From contig JBKBLE010000006.1 of NCBI GenBank assembly GCA_046296655.1, positions 1-64,000 of the forward strand: a stretch of 64,000 nucleotides of DNA. Direction: 5' to 3'. The notes under the pieces are model-generated. The model was not told where the DNA came from, searched no databases, and saw nothing but the letters and a program-made list of their open reading frames with translations. This document shows, in pieces, positions 50,452 to 59,014 of the stretch (positions are counted from its first letter, which is position 1; each line of letters begins with the position of its first letter). The stretch is from Cloacibacterium sp046296655. GTDB lineage: Bacteria; Bacteroidota; Bacteroidia; Flavobacteriales; Weeksellaceae. A program made the translations under genes and the position numbers.

Positions 50452-50766
50452 ATGAAAAATTTAACAATTATAGGAATTCTTCTTTTAGGTATTTCTGGAT
50501 TGCTGTTTTATATGACCACCAATTTAGAAGTAGAAGAATTTACACTTTCTCACTTTATGGGAATAATGGGAGGTGTGGGAATTGGTTTAATTATAGGAGG
50601 AATTGTAGGATATATAAGTAAAGGCTCTTCTATAAAAGCGGAACAAAAAAGAAAAGAATGGCAAAGATTGCAGCAAGAAAAGATAGAAATAGAAAAGCAA
50701 GCTGCTGAGTTAGCTCAACAAAATGTAAGTCCAAATCCTAATAATTCTGAAAATAGTAATCTATAA
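50452..50766 (+). CDS. Small membrane protein with coiled-coil tail
   Basis: A 104-residue protein with two membrane helices (about 4-22 and 34-56; GIGLIIGGIVGYIS) and a charged helical tail (EQKRKEWQRLQQEKIEIEKQ) rich in Glu, Lys and Gln, likely a short coiled coil, ending in an Asn/Pro-rich segment. No family is recognised. The ATG at 50452 is preferred to one at 50419, which would place eleven basic residues in front. It may be co-transcribed with the M48 gene (77-base gap). Confidence 0.65.
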   Translation: MKNLTIIGILLLGISGLLFYMTTNLEVEEFTLSHFMGIMGGVGIGLIIGGIVGYISKGSSIKAEQKRKEWQRLQQEKIEIEKQAAELAQQNVSPNPNNSENSNL

Positions 50767-50770
50767 AATG

Positions 50771-50804
50771 AAAAATCTCGGCTGCTTCGCAGCCGAGATT
50801 TTTT
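50771..50804. terminator. Bidirectional terminator
   Basis: AATCTCGGCTGC (50774-50785) pairs perfectly with GCAGCCGAGATT (50789-50800) around TTC, flanked by A and T runs, between convergent genes ending at 50766 and 50832. Confidence 0.93.
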
Positions 50805-50831
50805 ATGTTTTTAATAAATTTCCTTAATTTT

Positions 50832-51464
50832 TTAGAAATTTAAACCAACTCCGAACATTAATAAACTCGGTCTGTTGTCATATCTAATTACTTCGTTAGA
50901 AGATACATTCGTGTTGATATATTCTCTTTGGTCATTGCTAAATGCACCTTCGTATCTTGCAGAAACTACCAATTTAGAAATAGTAACCTGTGCCCCGAAT
51001 TGATAGCCTAAAGTAAATTCTTTCGTAGCATTTTCTTTAAAATCATTATATTGATTATCTGTAGAAAGATTGTAAGAAGCTACCGGTCCTGCATAAATAC
51101 CTAATGTTTTTCCTAATACATTATATCCTACTAAAACAGGTAAATCTGCTCTGTTATTTTTAACTTTTATAGTAGTATTAGTTCCATCTACTGTGAATTC
51201 TTTACTAAAAGTAGTGTAATACAATTCTGGTTGAATAAAAATTCCAAGAGGTGTATCAATTTTTAGTGAAATACCTGCGTTATAGCCTACGTTATTCTTT
51301 CCTTTGTCTTCGTATGCCTCTACAGTTCCATTTTTTATATTTTCCCAAGTAGGATCACCAGTTTGGTAAATAACATTGGCTTTCGCTCCGAAAGTTACCT
51401 GCGAGAAAGACAGCAATGATGCCGTTACAAATAATGTGCTAAATATTTTCTTGATCTGTTTCAT
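50832..51464 (-). CDS. Outer membrane beta-barrel protein (PorT-like)
   Basis: A 210-residue exported beta-barrel of the OMP_b-brl type. Signal peptide IFSTLFVTASLLSFSQVTFG, then alternating strands (FGAKANVIYQTG, IKVKNNRADLPVLVGYNV, LGIYAGPVASYNLS) and the terminal LLMFGVGLNF with the aromatic last residue needed for outer-membrane insertion. Its start lies within the last 26 bases of the upstream ABC ATPase gene, so the two are translationally linked. Function unknown; perhaps linked to the lipid transport system. Confidence 0.85.
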   Translation of the reverse strand: MKQIKKIFSTLFVTASLLSFSQVTFGAKANVIYQTGDPTWENIKNGTVEAYEDKGKNNVGYNAGISLKIDTPLGIFIQPELYYTTFSKEFTVDGTNTTIKVKNNRADLPVLVGYNVLGKTLGIYAGPVASYNLSTDNQYNDFKENATKEFTLGYQFGAQVTISKLVVSARYEGAFSNDQREYINTNVSSNEVIRYDNRPSLLMFGVGLNF

Positions 51465-52263
51465 TTTCTATTGTTGTTATAATGTTATCTATACTTGTTT
51501 TATTAATTTTGATAAGATATTCTCTTAATTCTTTAAATAATTCTGAAGAATAAACGAAATCGATAAGATATTTATTATCTGAGGTGATTAAAATATCTTT
51601 TGTTCCTTCCCATTCTTTAATTCCTTTTCTCAAGTATACAATTTTCTCGCCAATTGTCATTACAGAGTTCATATCGTGAGAATTGATAATCGTAGTGGTA
51701 TTATATTCTTCCGTAATTTCGGCAATTAAATCATCTATTACATTGGCAGTATAAGGATCTAGTCCAGAGTTGGGTTCATCACAAAACAAATATCTTGGGT
51801 TATTAACAATTGCTCTTGCAATCGCTACTCTTTTTTGCATTCCTCCTGAAATCTCAGATGGAAATTTTTTCTCTGCATTTTCTAAGTGAACTCTACCAAT
51901 AACTTCTTTCACGCGTTTTTTCTTTTCAGTAAAAGTAAGGTTGGTAAACATATCTAGAGGAAACATAATATTGTCTTGAACCGTCATAGAATCAAACAAA
52001 GCACTTCCTTGAAATACGGTTCCTATTTCTGCTCTCAATGCCTCTTTTTCTTGGCGAGACATGCCTACAATATCTCTACCGTCAAATAAAATATGTCCGC
52101 TAGTTGGTTCAAAAACATTCAGTAAACTTTTCAGAAATACTGTTTTCCCGGAACCAGACTGTCCTATCACTAAGTTTACCTTTCCAGTTTCGAAAGTGGT
52201 GGTAATTCCTTTCAGAACTTCTACACCATCAAAACTTTTTCTTAAATCTTTTACTTCTATCAT
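51439..52263 (-). CDS. ABC transporter ATP-binding protein, MlaF-like
   Basis: A 274-residue ABC ATPase of the Mla/MCE phospholipid transport type. GQSGSGKT (34-41) is Walker A, SGGMQKRVAIARAI (about 140) the signature, and LFCDEPNSGLDP Walker B; the D-loop and a switch His (INSHDMN) are intact. It starts in the stop codon of the permease gene (TAATG-type overlap), so the pair forms one complex. The C-terminal extension (about 240-274) is Mla-like. Confidence 0.9.
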   Translation of the reverse strand: MIEVKDLRKSFDGVEVLKGITTTFETGKVNLVIGQSGSGKTVFLKSLLNVFEPTSGHILFDGRDIVGMSRQEKEALRAEIGTVFQGSALFDSMTVQDNIMFPLDMFTNLTFTEKKKRVKEVIGRVHLENAEKKFPSEISGGMQKRVAIARAIVNNPRYLFCDEPNSGLDPYTANVIDDLIAEITEEYNTTTIINSHDMNSVMTIGEKIVYLRKGIKEWEGTKDILITSDNKYLIDFVYSSELFKELREYLIKINKTSIDNIITTIENETDQENI

Positions 52264-53012
52264 TAGCTTAAGAACATTTGTGTTAATACTAAGTTAGCAA
52301 TGATGATGGCTACTATAGTCCAAACTACAGCTTGTGTGCTTGCTCTACCTACTTCTAAAGAGCCTCCACTTACTTTATAACCAAAAAAAGCTGGTATAGT
52401 TGCAATAAGAAATGCAAAAACAGCTGTTTTTAAAAATGCATACCAAATATAAAATGTTGGCATATACATTTGAATTCCTGTAATATAATCAGCTCTAGAC
52501 CAATTTCCTGTTGCAATACCTGCAAGATGACCTCCCCATATTCCGAAAACCATACTTATAGCAATTAACAATGGATTGAAAATTACACTTGCTAAAATTT
52601 TTGGTAAAATCAAGAAATTTGCAGAATTTACTCCCATTATATCTAAAGCGTCTATTTGCTCTGTAACTCTCATCGTTCCAATACTCGAAGTAATATAAGA
52701 ACCTACTTTACCGGCTAAAATTACGGAAATAATTGTAGGGGCAAATTCTAGAATTAAGACAACTTTGGTAGCATAACCAATATAAGGAGCGGGAATGGGT
52801 ATAGAAGAATTTCTAAAATTATTATACATCTGTATAGCCACTACAGCCCCTACAAATATGGAGGTAAATAATACCAAACCAAATGAATTTACTCCCAAAT
52901 CATTGATTTCTCTCATGAAAAGTTTAAAAAAAACTTGCCTTTTTTGAGGTTTTTGAATTACTTTTCCTAATAGTAAAAAGTATTGTCCTATTGCGCTTAA
53001 AAGTTTTAACAT
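52263..53012 (-). CDS. ABC transporter permease, MlaE-like
   Basis: A 249-residue inner-membrane permease of the MlaE family, moving phospholipids between inner and outer membranes with MlaF and an MCE protein. About five helices; VGAVVAIQMYNNF, VLEFAPTIISVILAGKVGS and MRVTEQIDALDIMG are the family signatures, the last being the coupling helix that docks on the ATPase. The MCE (MlaD-like) partner is not in the window. A box-like TAACTTCG (one mismatch) lies on the minus strand at 53020-53027. Confidence 0.93.
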   Translation of the reverse strand: MLKLLSAIGQYFLLLGKVIQKPQKRQVFFKLFMREINDLGVNSFGLVLFTSIFVGAVVAIQMYNNFRNSSIPIPAPYIGYATKVVLILEFAPTIISVILAGKVGSYITSSIGTMRVTEQIDALDIMGVNSANFLILPKILASVIFNPLLIAISMVFGIWGGHLAGIATGNWSRADYITGIQMYMPTFYIWYAFLKTAVFAFLIATIPAFFGYKVSGGSLEVGRASTQAVVWTIVAIIIANLVLTQMFLS

Positions 53013-53071
53013 AACCGTGCGAAGTTACATTTTTTAGGTTTAATAATTTTATAGAATTTCAATTTATTGTT

Positions 53072-54439
53072 CTAAATGGCTTTCTGGTCTCCTTTTATTA
53101 CTAATAAAATGGTTTTCAGGATGATAACAATGTCTAGAGTAAGGCTCCAATTTTTTACATAGAATGAATCTGCCAAAATTCTCTTTTTCATTTCTATTTC
53201 CATTTCGCCAGTGTCACCACGCAAACCGCTTACTTGTGCAAGTCCTGTAATACCTGGTTTTACTAAGCTTCTCACCGAATATCTTCCAATTTTTGCTTTG
53301 TAGAAATCATCAATTAATAACATGTGAGGTCTAGGTCCTACTACAGACATATCTCCTCTTAAAACATTAATGAATTGAGGCATTTCGTCTAAACTTGTTT
53401 TTCTTAAAAATCTACCAATTTTTGTAATTCTACTATCATTTTGTGAGGTAGTCTTGGTGGTAGATTCTTCATTTTCAATCATGGTTCTGAATTTGAGACA
53501 TTCAAAAACTTCATCATGAAATCCATATCTTTTTTGTTTAAAGAATACACTGCCTTTACTGTCTATTTTGATTAATAAAGCAAGGATGGGGAAAAGCCAA
53601 GTCGCAATAAAAATTAAAACCAAAAGCGAGAATAAAATATCAAAACTTCTCTTGATAATCGCATTACTATAATAGTGCAAAGGAAATTTCGAAGGCGTTA
53701 AAATCGGTTGAGTTTCTATGTATCCCAAATCATATTGGAAAAACTCATTTTGTATAGCACTTGGAATTAATGAAATTTTTATCTTATCATTTTCTGCTTC
53801 TCTATTGATCTCTTCAAGTAGTTTTTTGCTTAAATGATTTTGAGTAGGAATAAAAACGGTGTGGATTTCTTTTTCTCTCCAAAAATTTTGAAGCTCTGAA
53901 ATGTTAATTTCTTCATTGGGAAATTCATAAACTCTGTAACCGTAATCTTTACGTTGGGTAACAATATCTTTTAAAATTTCAGAAGATGAATTTTCTGCGA
54001 TAAACATTATATTTCTGTAGTTTCCACCTTGTGCTCTAATGTATTTTAAAATAAAGAAAATGAATGACTTAACGATAAATAGAATAATGAAAAGTGTAAA
54101 CGTAATCCAGAATCTTTCATACTTCAAAAATTCATTATTGCTGACTTTGGCTAAAAGTACAATTCCCAATAAAAATATAAAAATATGAGTGACAATACGC
54201 TCTACATAAAGTGTATACGTAAGGTTTCTAGGAATGGAATATAATTTTGTTCTTCCACTTAAAAGAATCCAAAAAAGACTTAATAACAGAAGTGACAAAA
54301 CGTTTTCCTCTGTCCTTGCTTTTTCTAAAACATATTCGTGTCTAATCAGAAAAAAGAACATGAAAACAGCAGCCACGATTAAAATATCGATGATGATGAT
54401 AGCGCTTTTAAAATATCTAGAGTATCTTAATTTCTGCAT
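53072..54439 (-). CDS. Polyprenyl glycosylphosphotransferase (WcaJ/WbaP-like)
   Basis: A 455-residue membrane enzyme that moves a sugar-1-phosphate to undecaprenyl phosphate, the first step of exopolysaccharide or O-antigen synthesis. About four N-terminal helices (to about 125), a cytosolic Rossmann-like segment, a further helix near 270-290, and the catalytic C-terminal part: SPLVL-like helix, VFFKQKRYGF, FECLKFRTM, LDEMPQFINVLRGDMSVVGP with the Asp-Glu and RP motif. It could start the glycan completed by the transferases at the left end of the window, but the distance leaves this open. Confidence 0.93.
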   Translation of the reverse strand: MQKLRYSRYFKSAIIIIDILIVAAVFMFFFLIRHEYVLEKARTEENVLSLLLLSLFWILLSGRTKLYSIPRNLTYTLYVERIVTHIFIFLLGIVLLAKVSNNEFLKYERFWITFTLFIILFIVKSFIFFILKYIRAQGGNYRNIMFIAENSSSEILKDIVTQRKDYGYRVYEFPNEEINISELQNFWREKEIHTVFIPTQNHLSKKLLEEINREAENDKIKISLIPSAIQNEFFQYDLGYIETQPILTPSKFPLHYYSNAIIKRSFDILFSLLVLIFIATWLFPILALLIKIDSKGSVFFKQKRYGFHDEVFECLKFRTMIENEESTTKTTSQNDSRITKIGRFLRKTSLDEMPQFINVLRGDMSVVGPRPHMLLIDDFYKAKIGRYSVRSLVKPGITGLAQVSGLRGDTGEMEIEMKKRILADSFYVKNWSLTLDIVIILKTILLVIKGDQKAI

Positions 54440-54476
54440 GTTTTAGAAAGTATAGTCCTTACAAAGTTGCTAAATT

Positions 54477-55106
54477 TTATGGAATATTAAGATATTTATG
54501 TGTTTGTACAGAAGCTTGCCATTTAGGATTTGCCAAAATAAAATCGGTAATCTTAGGATACATTTCGTTTCTTTTGCTCCATTCACTTTGTAGATACAAT
54601 TTACAATTTTCTGAAACTTTAGCAGCTTGTTCTTCAGCGAAGGTGAAATCATGGTTGTTAAATACTATGATTTTCAGTTCATTAGCTACTTTGTAAATTT
54701 CTTCTTTTGGTAAGCCTGTTTTCTTAGGAGAAAGCGTAATCCAATCAAGTGTTCCGCTCATATCATAAGCTCCAGAAGTTTCGATGTGAATTTGGCAGCC
54801 CAATTCTTTTAATCTTTTGGTCAAAATTTCTAAATTCCACATCAGTGGTTCTCCACCTGTTAGAACAATAGTTTTACAATAGCTTGCTGCAATTTCTGCA
54901 ATTTCTTCTGAATTCATTAATGGATGTAAATCTGGATCCCAACTTTCCTTCACATCACACCAATGACAACCTACATCACAACCGCCTAGTCTGATGAAAT
55001 ATGCAGCTTTTCCTGTGTGGTGACCTTCTCCTTGTAAAGTGTAAAAATGCTCCATCACTGGGAGCATTTTTCCTTCTTTTAATAATATTTCTTCTGTTAA
55101 ATTCAT
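54477..55106 (-). CDS. queE: 7-carboxy-7-deazaguanine synthase
   Basis: A 209-residue radical SAM enzyme of queuosine synthesis that turns carboxytetrahydropterin into 7-carboxy-7-deazaguanine. GGCDVGCHWCD has the iron-sulfur cysteines C43, C47 and C50 (the CX3CX2C of this family), TLQGEGHHTGK is the substrate-binding N-terminus, and VLTGGEPLM binds SAM. Other queuosine genes are not nearby. The start lies just before a short tandem repeat. Confidence 0.95.
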   Translation of the reverse strand: MNLTEEILLKEGKMLPVMEHFYTLQGEGHHTGKAAYFIRLGGCDVGCHWCDVKESWDPDLHPLMNSEEIAEIAASYCKTIVLTGGEPLMWNLEILTKRLKELGCQIHIETSGAYDMSGTLDWITLSPKKTGLPKEEIYKVANELKIIVFNNHDFTFAEEQAAKVSENCKLYLQSEWSKRNEMYPKITDFILANPKWQASVQTHKYLNIP

Positions 55107-55110
55107 TTTT

Positions 55111-55186
55111 TTCGAGTTCCGAGTTTCGAGTTTCGAGTTTCGAGATTAAAAAATATTTACCTCGCAATACGCATCTCGCATCTCGA
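55111..55186. repeat. Short tandem repeats of 7 bp in the queE-folD spacer
   Basis: TTTCGAG is repeated about five times (one copy TTCCGAG) at 55111-55146, and CATCTCG-type units (CTCGCAATACG, CATCTCG twice) follow at 55160-55186. The two blocks are partly complementary (CGAG/CTCG), so a loose hairpin is possible. Confidence 0.75.
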
Positions 55187-55187
55187 C

Positions 55188-56072
55188 TTAATCTTTATAA
55201 ATTGTATGTTTATACGCTAAAAGTGTATTTTTCATCAGCATTGCTCTGGTCATTGGTCCTACTCCTCCTGGAACTGGCGTAATCCAACTTGCTTTTTCTG
55301 CACAACTGTCAAAATCTACATCTCCTGCCAAATGATATCCTTTTTCGGTATTATCTTCTACTCTTGTAATTCCTACATCTATTACTACTGCACCGTCTTT
55401 TATCATTTCTCCTTTTAAGAAATGAGGGTCGCCAAGTGCTGTAATTACAATATCTGCATTTTTGGTAAATTCTTCAATGTGTGGAGTGTAAGAGTGTGTT
55501 ACCGTAACCGTAGCATTTCCTGGGAAATCTTTTCTTCCCATCAAAATAGACATTGGTCTTCCTACAATTCTACTTCTGCCGATGATTACACAGTGTTTTC
55601 CTTTGGTCTCAATATTGTATCTTTCTAAAAGAGTTAAAATTCCAAACGGAGTTGCGGGCAAAAAGGTATCCATTTCTAATGCCATTCTCCCAAAATTTTC
55701 TGGGTGAAAACCATCTACATCTTTTCTAGGATTAATTGCCATAATAATTTTTTCCTGATCCATTTGTTTAGGAAGAGGCAATTGCACGATGAAACCATCT
55801 ACATTAGGATCATTGTTTAGTTCCTCTATTTTTTCTAAAAGTTCTGCTTCCGAAGCCGTGCTAGGAAATTTATACAAAGAAGATTCGAAGCCTACTTCTG
55901 CACAATCTTTCACTTTGCTGTTTACATAAGCTTTACTTGCGCCATTGTTTCCTACCAAAATTGCAGAAAGATGCGGAATTCTTTTACCAGAAGCTTTTAT
56001 TTTATCAACTTCGGTTTTTATTTCCTGCTTTATTTCGTTAGAAATTTTTAGTCCGTCTAAGATTTGAGCCAT
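55188..56072 (-). CDS. folD: Bifunctional methylenetetrahydrofolate dehydrogenase/cyclohydrolase
   Basis: A 294-residue NADP enzyme of one-carbon metabolism that interconverts 5,10-methylene-, methenyl- and 10-formyl-tetrahydrofolate. AYVNSKVKDCAEVGF carries the catalytic Lys, VDGFIVQLPLPK is the folate-binding signature, IIGRSRIVGRPM the cofactor loop and PGGVGPMTRAML the second signature. Length is standard. It stands alone in a minus-strand run between pgi and queE. Confidence 0.97.
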   Translation of the reverse strand: MAQILDGLKISNEIKQEIKTEVDKIKASGKRIPHLSAILVGNNGASKAYVNSKVKDCAEVGFESSLYKFPSTASEAELLEKIEELNNDPNVDGFIVQLPLPKQMDQEKIIMAINPRKDVDGFHPENFGRMALEMDTFLPATPFGILTLLERYNIETKGKHCVIIGRSRIVGRPMSILMGRKDFPGNATVTVTHSYTPHIEEFTKNADIVITALGDPHFLKGEMIKDGAVVIDVGITRVEDNTEKGYHLAGDVDFDSCAEKASWITPVPGGVGPMTRAMLMKNTLLAYKHTIYKD

Positions 56073-56110
56073 TTTTACTTTTTATTTTTTTTTAGATTTA
56101 TTTTTCAAAT

Positions 56111-57751
56111 TTACTTATTTTCTTTGAAGTAATTAATCAAACCATTAGTAGAAGAATCGTGAGAGCTTACTTTTTCATTATCAGTGAGTTCTGGAAGTAT
56201 TTTTCCTGCTAAAACCTTGCCTAATTCCACCCCAAATTGATCGAAACTAAAGATATTCCAAATTACCCCTTGAACAAAGATTTTGTGTTCGTACAAAGCA
56301 ATGAGTTGCCCCAATGAAAATGGAGTTAATTCATTGAAAAAGAATGAGTTGGTTGGTCTATTTCCCGCAAAAGTTTTATATCTTGTTAATTTTGCAATTT
56401 CTTCTTCAGATTTGCCTTCTTTTACCAATTCTGCTCTTGCTTCGTCCTCGCTTTTTCCGAATGCAAGTGCCTCAGTTTGAGCGAAAAAGTTCGCCAATAA
56501 TTTTTCTTGATGGTCAGAAACTTCGTTGCAAGATTTTACATAAGCGATAAAGTCTGCAGGAATGAGTTCTGTTCCTTGGTGAATCAATTGATAGAAAGCA
56601 TGTTGCCCATTCGTTCCCGGTTCTCCCCAAATAATTGGGCCAGTTTGATAAGTTACATATTCGCCATTTCTGTCTACAGATTTTCCGTTAGATTCCATAT
56701 CTCCTTGTTGAAGATACGCCGCAAATCTATCCAAATATTGTGAGTACGGTAAAATAGCATAAGAACTTGCATCAAAGAAATTTCTGTACCAAATTCCCAA
56801 AAGTCCCATTAAAACAGGAATGTTTTCTTTGAAATCTGCCGTTTGGAAATGTACATCAGTGTCGTAAGCTCCTTTCAATAAATTTTCAAAATTTTCATAA
56901 CCTACCGCTAGAACGATGCTTAAACCAATAGCGCTCCAAAGTGAATATCTTCCGCCAACCCAATCCCAGAACTCGAAAATGTTTTCTTCTGCAATTCCGA
57001 ACGCTTTAACTGCTTGAATATTAGTAGATAAAGCTACGAAGTGTTTTGCTACATCTTCTTCTTTACCTGCTTTTAAGAACCAAGATTTTGCAGAATTTGC
57101 ATTGGTCATGGTTTCTTGAGTGGTAAACGTTTTAGAAGCTACGATGAAAAGTGTAGTTTCTGGATTTAAGTTTTTCACTACTTCTGCCATGTGATTTCCG
57201 TCTACATTCGAAACGAAATGTACATTTAATCTTGTTTTGAAGTGTTTAAGCGCCGAAACTACCATTACAGGTCCTAAATCTGAACCGCCAATTCCGATGT
57301 TTACCACATCAGTAATTTCTTTTCCGCTGAAACCTTTGTGTTCTCCAGAAATTACTTTTTCAGAGAAAGCTTTCATATGGTCAAGAACCTTTTTGATTCC
57401 TGGTTTTATGTTTTCGCCATCTACTAAAATTTCTTTGTCAGAAAAATCTCTCAAAGCAGTGTGAAGAACTGCTCTTTTTTCGGTTTCATTTATTTTTTCG
57501 CCAGAAAACATAGCATTGATGGCAGCTTTCAATTGTGTTTCTTCTGCCAATTGAAGCAACAAATCAAATGCTTTTTGGTCAATTAAATTTTTAGAAAAAT
57601 CAAAAAGATAATTTTCTTTTTTTACTGAAAACTGTTGGAAACGATCAGTGTTTTCTTGAAAAAGTGTTCTTAGGTCAAAATCATTTTGTGCAAAATGTTC
57701 GTTGAGTGATTTCCAAGCTTGTGTATTTTCTGGATTTATTTTTGGTAACAT
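56111..57751 (-). CDS. pgi: Glucose-6-phosphate isomerase
   Basis: A 546-residue enzyme converting glucose-6-phosphate and fructose-6-phosphate. VVNIGIGGSDLGP and ASKTFTTQETM bind the phosphate; FWDWVGGRYSLWSAIGLSI is the first PGI signature; GEPGTNGQHAFYQLIHQG carries the catalytic Glu and His; the C-terminal YEHKIFVQG region holds the last Lys. All residues are present. A likely minus-strand promoter box, TAAATTTG, lies at 57826-57833 next to the palindrome CGGACAAAGTCCG at 57811-57823. Confidence 0.98.
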   Translation of the reverse strand: MLPKINPENTQAWKSLNEHFAQNDFDLRTLFQENTDRFQQFSVKKENYLFDFSKNLIDQKAFDLLLQLAEETQLKAAINAMFSGEKINETEKRAVLHTALRDFSDKEILVDGENIKPGIKKVLDHMKAFSEKVISGEHKGFSGKEITDVVNIGIGGSDLGPVMVVSALKHFKTRLNVHFVSNVDGNHMAEVVKNLNPETTLFIVASKTFTTQETMTNANSAKSWFLKAGKEEDVAKHFVALSTNIQAVKAFGIAEENIFEFWDWVGGRYSLWSAIGLSIVLAVGYENFENLLKGAYDTDVHFQTADFKENIPVLMGLLGIWYRNFFDASSYAILPYSQYLDRFAAYLQQGDMESNGKSVDRNGEYVTYQTGPIIWGEPGTNGQHAFYQLIHQGTELIPADFIAYVKSCNEVSDHQEKLLANFFAQTEALAFGKSEDEARAELVKEGKSEEEIAKLTRYKTFAGNRPTNSFFFNELTPFSLGQLIALYEHKIFVQGVIWNIFSFDQFGVELGKVLAGKILPELTDNEKVSSHDSSTNGLINYFKENK

Positions 57752-57825
57752 AATTCTTTTGGTTTAAGGTTTAACAACTAAAATTTACAGTTTTATTCAT
57801 CTTCATAAAACGGACAAAGTCCGTG

Positions 57826-57833
57826 CAAATTTA
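57826..57833 (-). promoter_or_regulatory. Bacteroidota -7 promoter box of pgi
   Basis: On the minus strand this reads TAAATTTG (TAnnTTTG), about 75 bases before the pgi start. The dyad CGGAC-AAA-GTCCG at 57811-57823 would lie at the start of the transcript. Confidence 0.45.
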
Positions 57834-57844
57834 CGCAAAAATAA

Positions 57845-57868
57845 AAGCCCCGAAAAATTTCAGGGCTT
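57845..57868 (-). terminator. Rho-independent terminator of the DUF4349 gene
   Basis: Read on the minus strand, AAGCCCTGAAA pairs with TTTCGGGGCTT with one mismatch and is followed by T-rich sequence, 30 bases after the stop at 57898. Confidence 0.7.
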
Positions 57869-57897
57869 GAAGTTTTTGTAACAAAGTATGAAGTTCA

Positions 57898-58829
57898 TCA
57901 GTTTTCCATATTCTCAGATTTTGAAATTTTTTTCGAAAAGATAAGAGTAGTGAGATTATACTTAACAAGATAAATTACGATTAGAATTCCCACGAATAAA
58001 GGCCAAAAATTCAGTAAGAAAACGAAAAATTTTTGCACGAAATAAAATCCGTTAAGTGAAGAAGATTTTGCTTCGTAGAAGAAGTTGACTTGGTATTTAT
58101 TGTCGTAAAATTGGGTGTTTGTAATGGCAATTTCGGCGATTCTTACTTTTGGTTCTTTAATGTAAATGTCTACAGTACTGTATTTGATATTGTCTGCAAG
58201 GTCCAGATTTTCAATTTGTTGGGTATTGTTTTTCTCTTCGTTTTCTTCGGTGAGGTTTGCTTTCTTTTCATTGTTTTTCATTTGAGAAATCACTTCGCCG
58301 GTTTTATTGTTTTTTTTCAATTCAAGTTCTGCAATTTTAGCATTGTTGGTTACATCTTCAGCCGAAATAATTCTGGTGTTCAAGAAAAGTTTTCGGTCAT
58401 TTACAGAAGTGAGAAAAGCACCTAATTTTTCCGAAGGAACTCTTACTTGCATCTTATTGTAAGAGTTAAATTTTCTGAGTAAAACCGCATTTTGGTCAGA
58501 AGTGTTATAGGTTTCTTCTTCGATAATTTGGCTTTGTAATTCACTTTTGGTAACAAATCCGCCGAGATTTTTCAGTGCATTTTCTATGTGAACTGTGGCT
58601 TCGTAAACGTCTTTTACTTCCATGCTGACTTCAGCAGTTTTTACAAATTTTTTGTCTGGAATTTGTTGAGAAGCAGCGTAAGAAACTTCATCATTTGAAC
58701 GGAAGTAGAATCTGCGGTTGCAACCGCACTTTCGTATTGAGAATCTACACTTTCAGATTTTTTACAAGAAGATAATAATCCTGCGAAGATAATGGTAGCG
58801 ATTACCATTTTTTTGAATTTTGTGTTCAT
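57898..58829 (-). pseudogene. DUF4349-like lipoprotein gene with a frameshift
   Basis: The 5' part (58829-58641) gives a lipoprotein signal (IATIIFAGLLSSC) and SESVDSQYESAVATADST, then drifts into a short wrong frame. One base shift near 58695 opens the frame NDEVSYAASQQIPDKKFVKT, which runs without a break into the long 3' part (58623-57898): SMEVKDVYEATVHIENAL, LRKFNSYNKMQVRVPSEKLG and a C-terminal membrane helix (FLLNFWPLFVGILIVIYLV). Together they make one DUF4349-type protein of about 310 residues. It is a recent pseudogene, a phase-variable gene or a sequence error; no homopolymer run at the shift points to slippage. Confidence 0.75.
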
Positions 58830-58961
58830 TGTTTAAGGTTTTTTGAGTTAGACTTCCTCAAAGTTCTACACAAGATTCTTGTAAAGTTTGTAAAAGCGAT
58901 TTTTTGTTTTTGTAAACTTGGTTTGCAATGGAAGCTGCAGAATTTCAGGGTTTTGTAAAAA

Positions 58962-58991
58962 AGGACAAGACGCAAATTTGCGTCTTGTCCT
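58962..58991 (-). terminator. Rho-independent terminator of lon
   Basis: AGGACAAGACGCAAA and its exact reverse complement form a perfect 30-base palindrome 24 bases after the lon stop; on the minus strand it is followed by a run of T. Confidence 0.9.
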
Positions 58992-59014
58992 CAATTTAAT
59001 TTGGATTTGTAAAA

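Noticed and set aside
55104..55282. Open frames through the TTTCGAG tandem repeats on both strands.
   Set aside because: The frames are produced by the repeat itself and overlap queE or folD; no start, family motif or promoter supports them.
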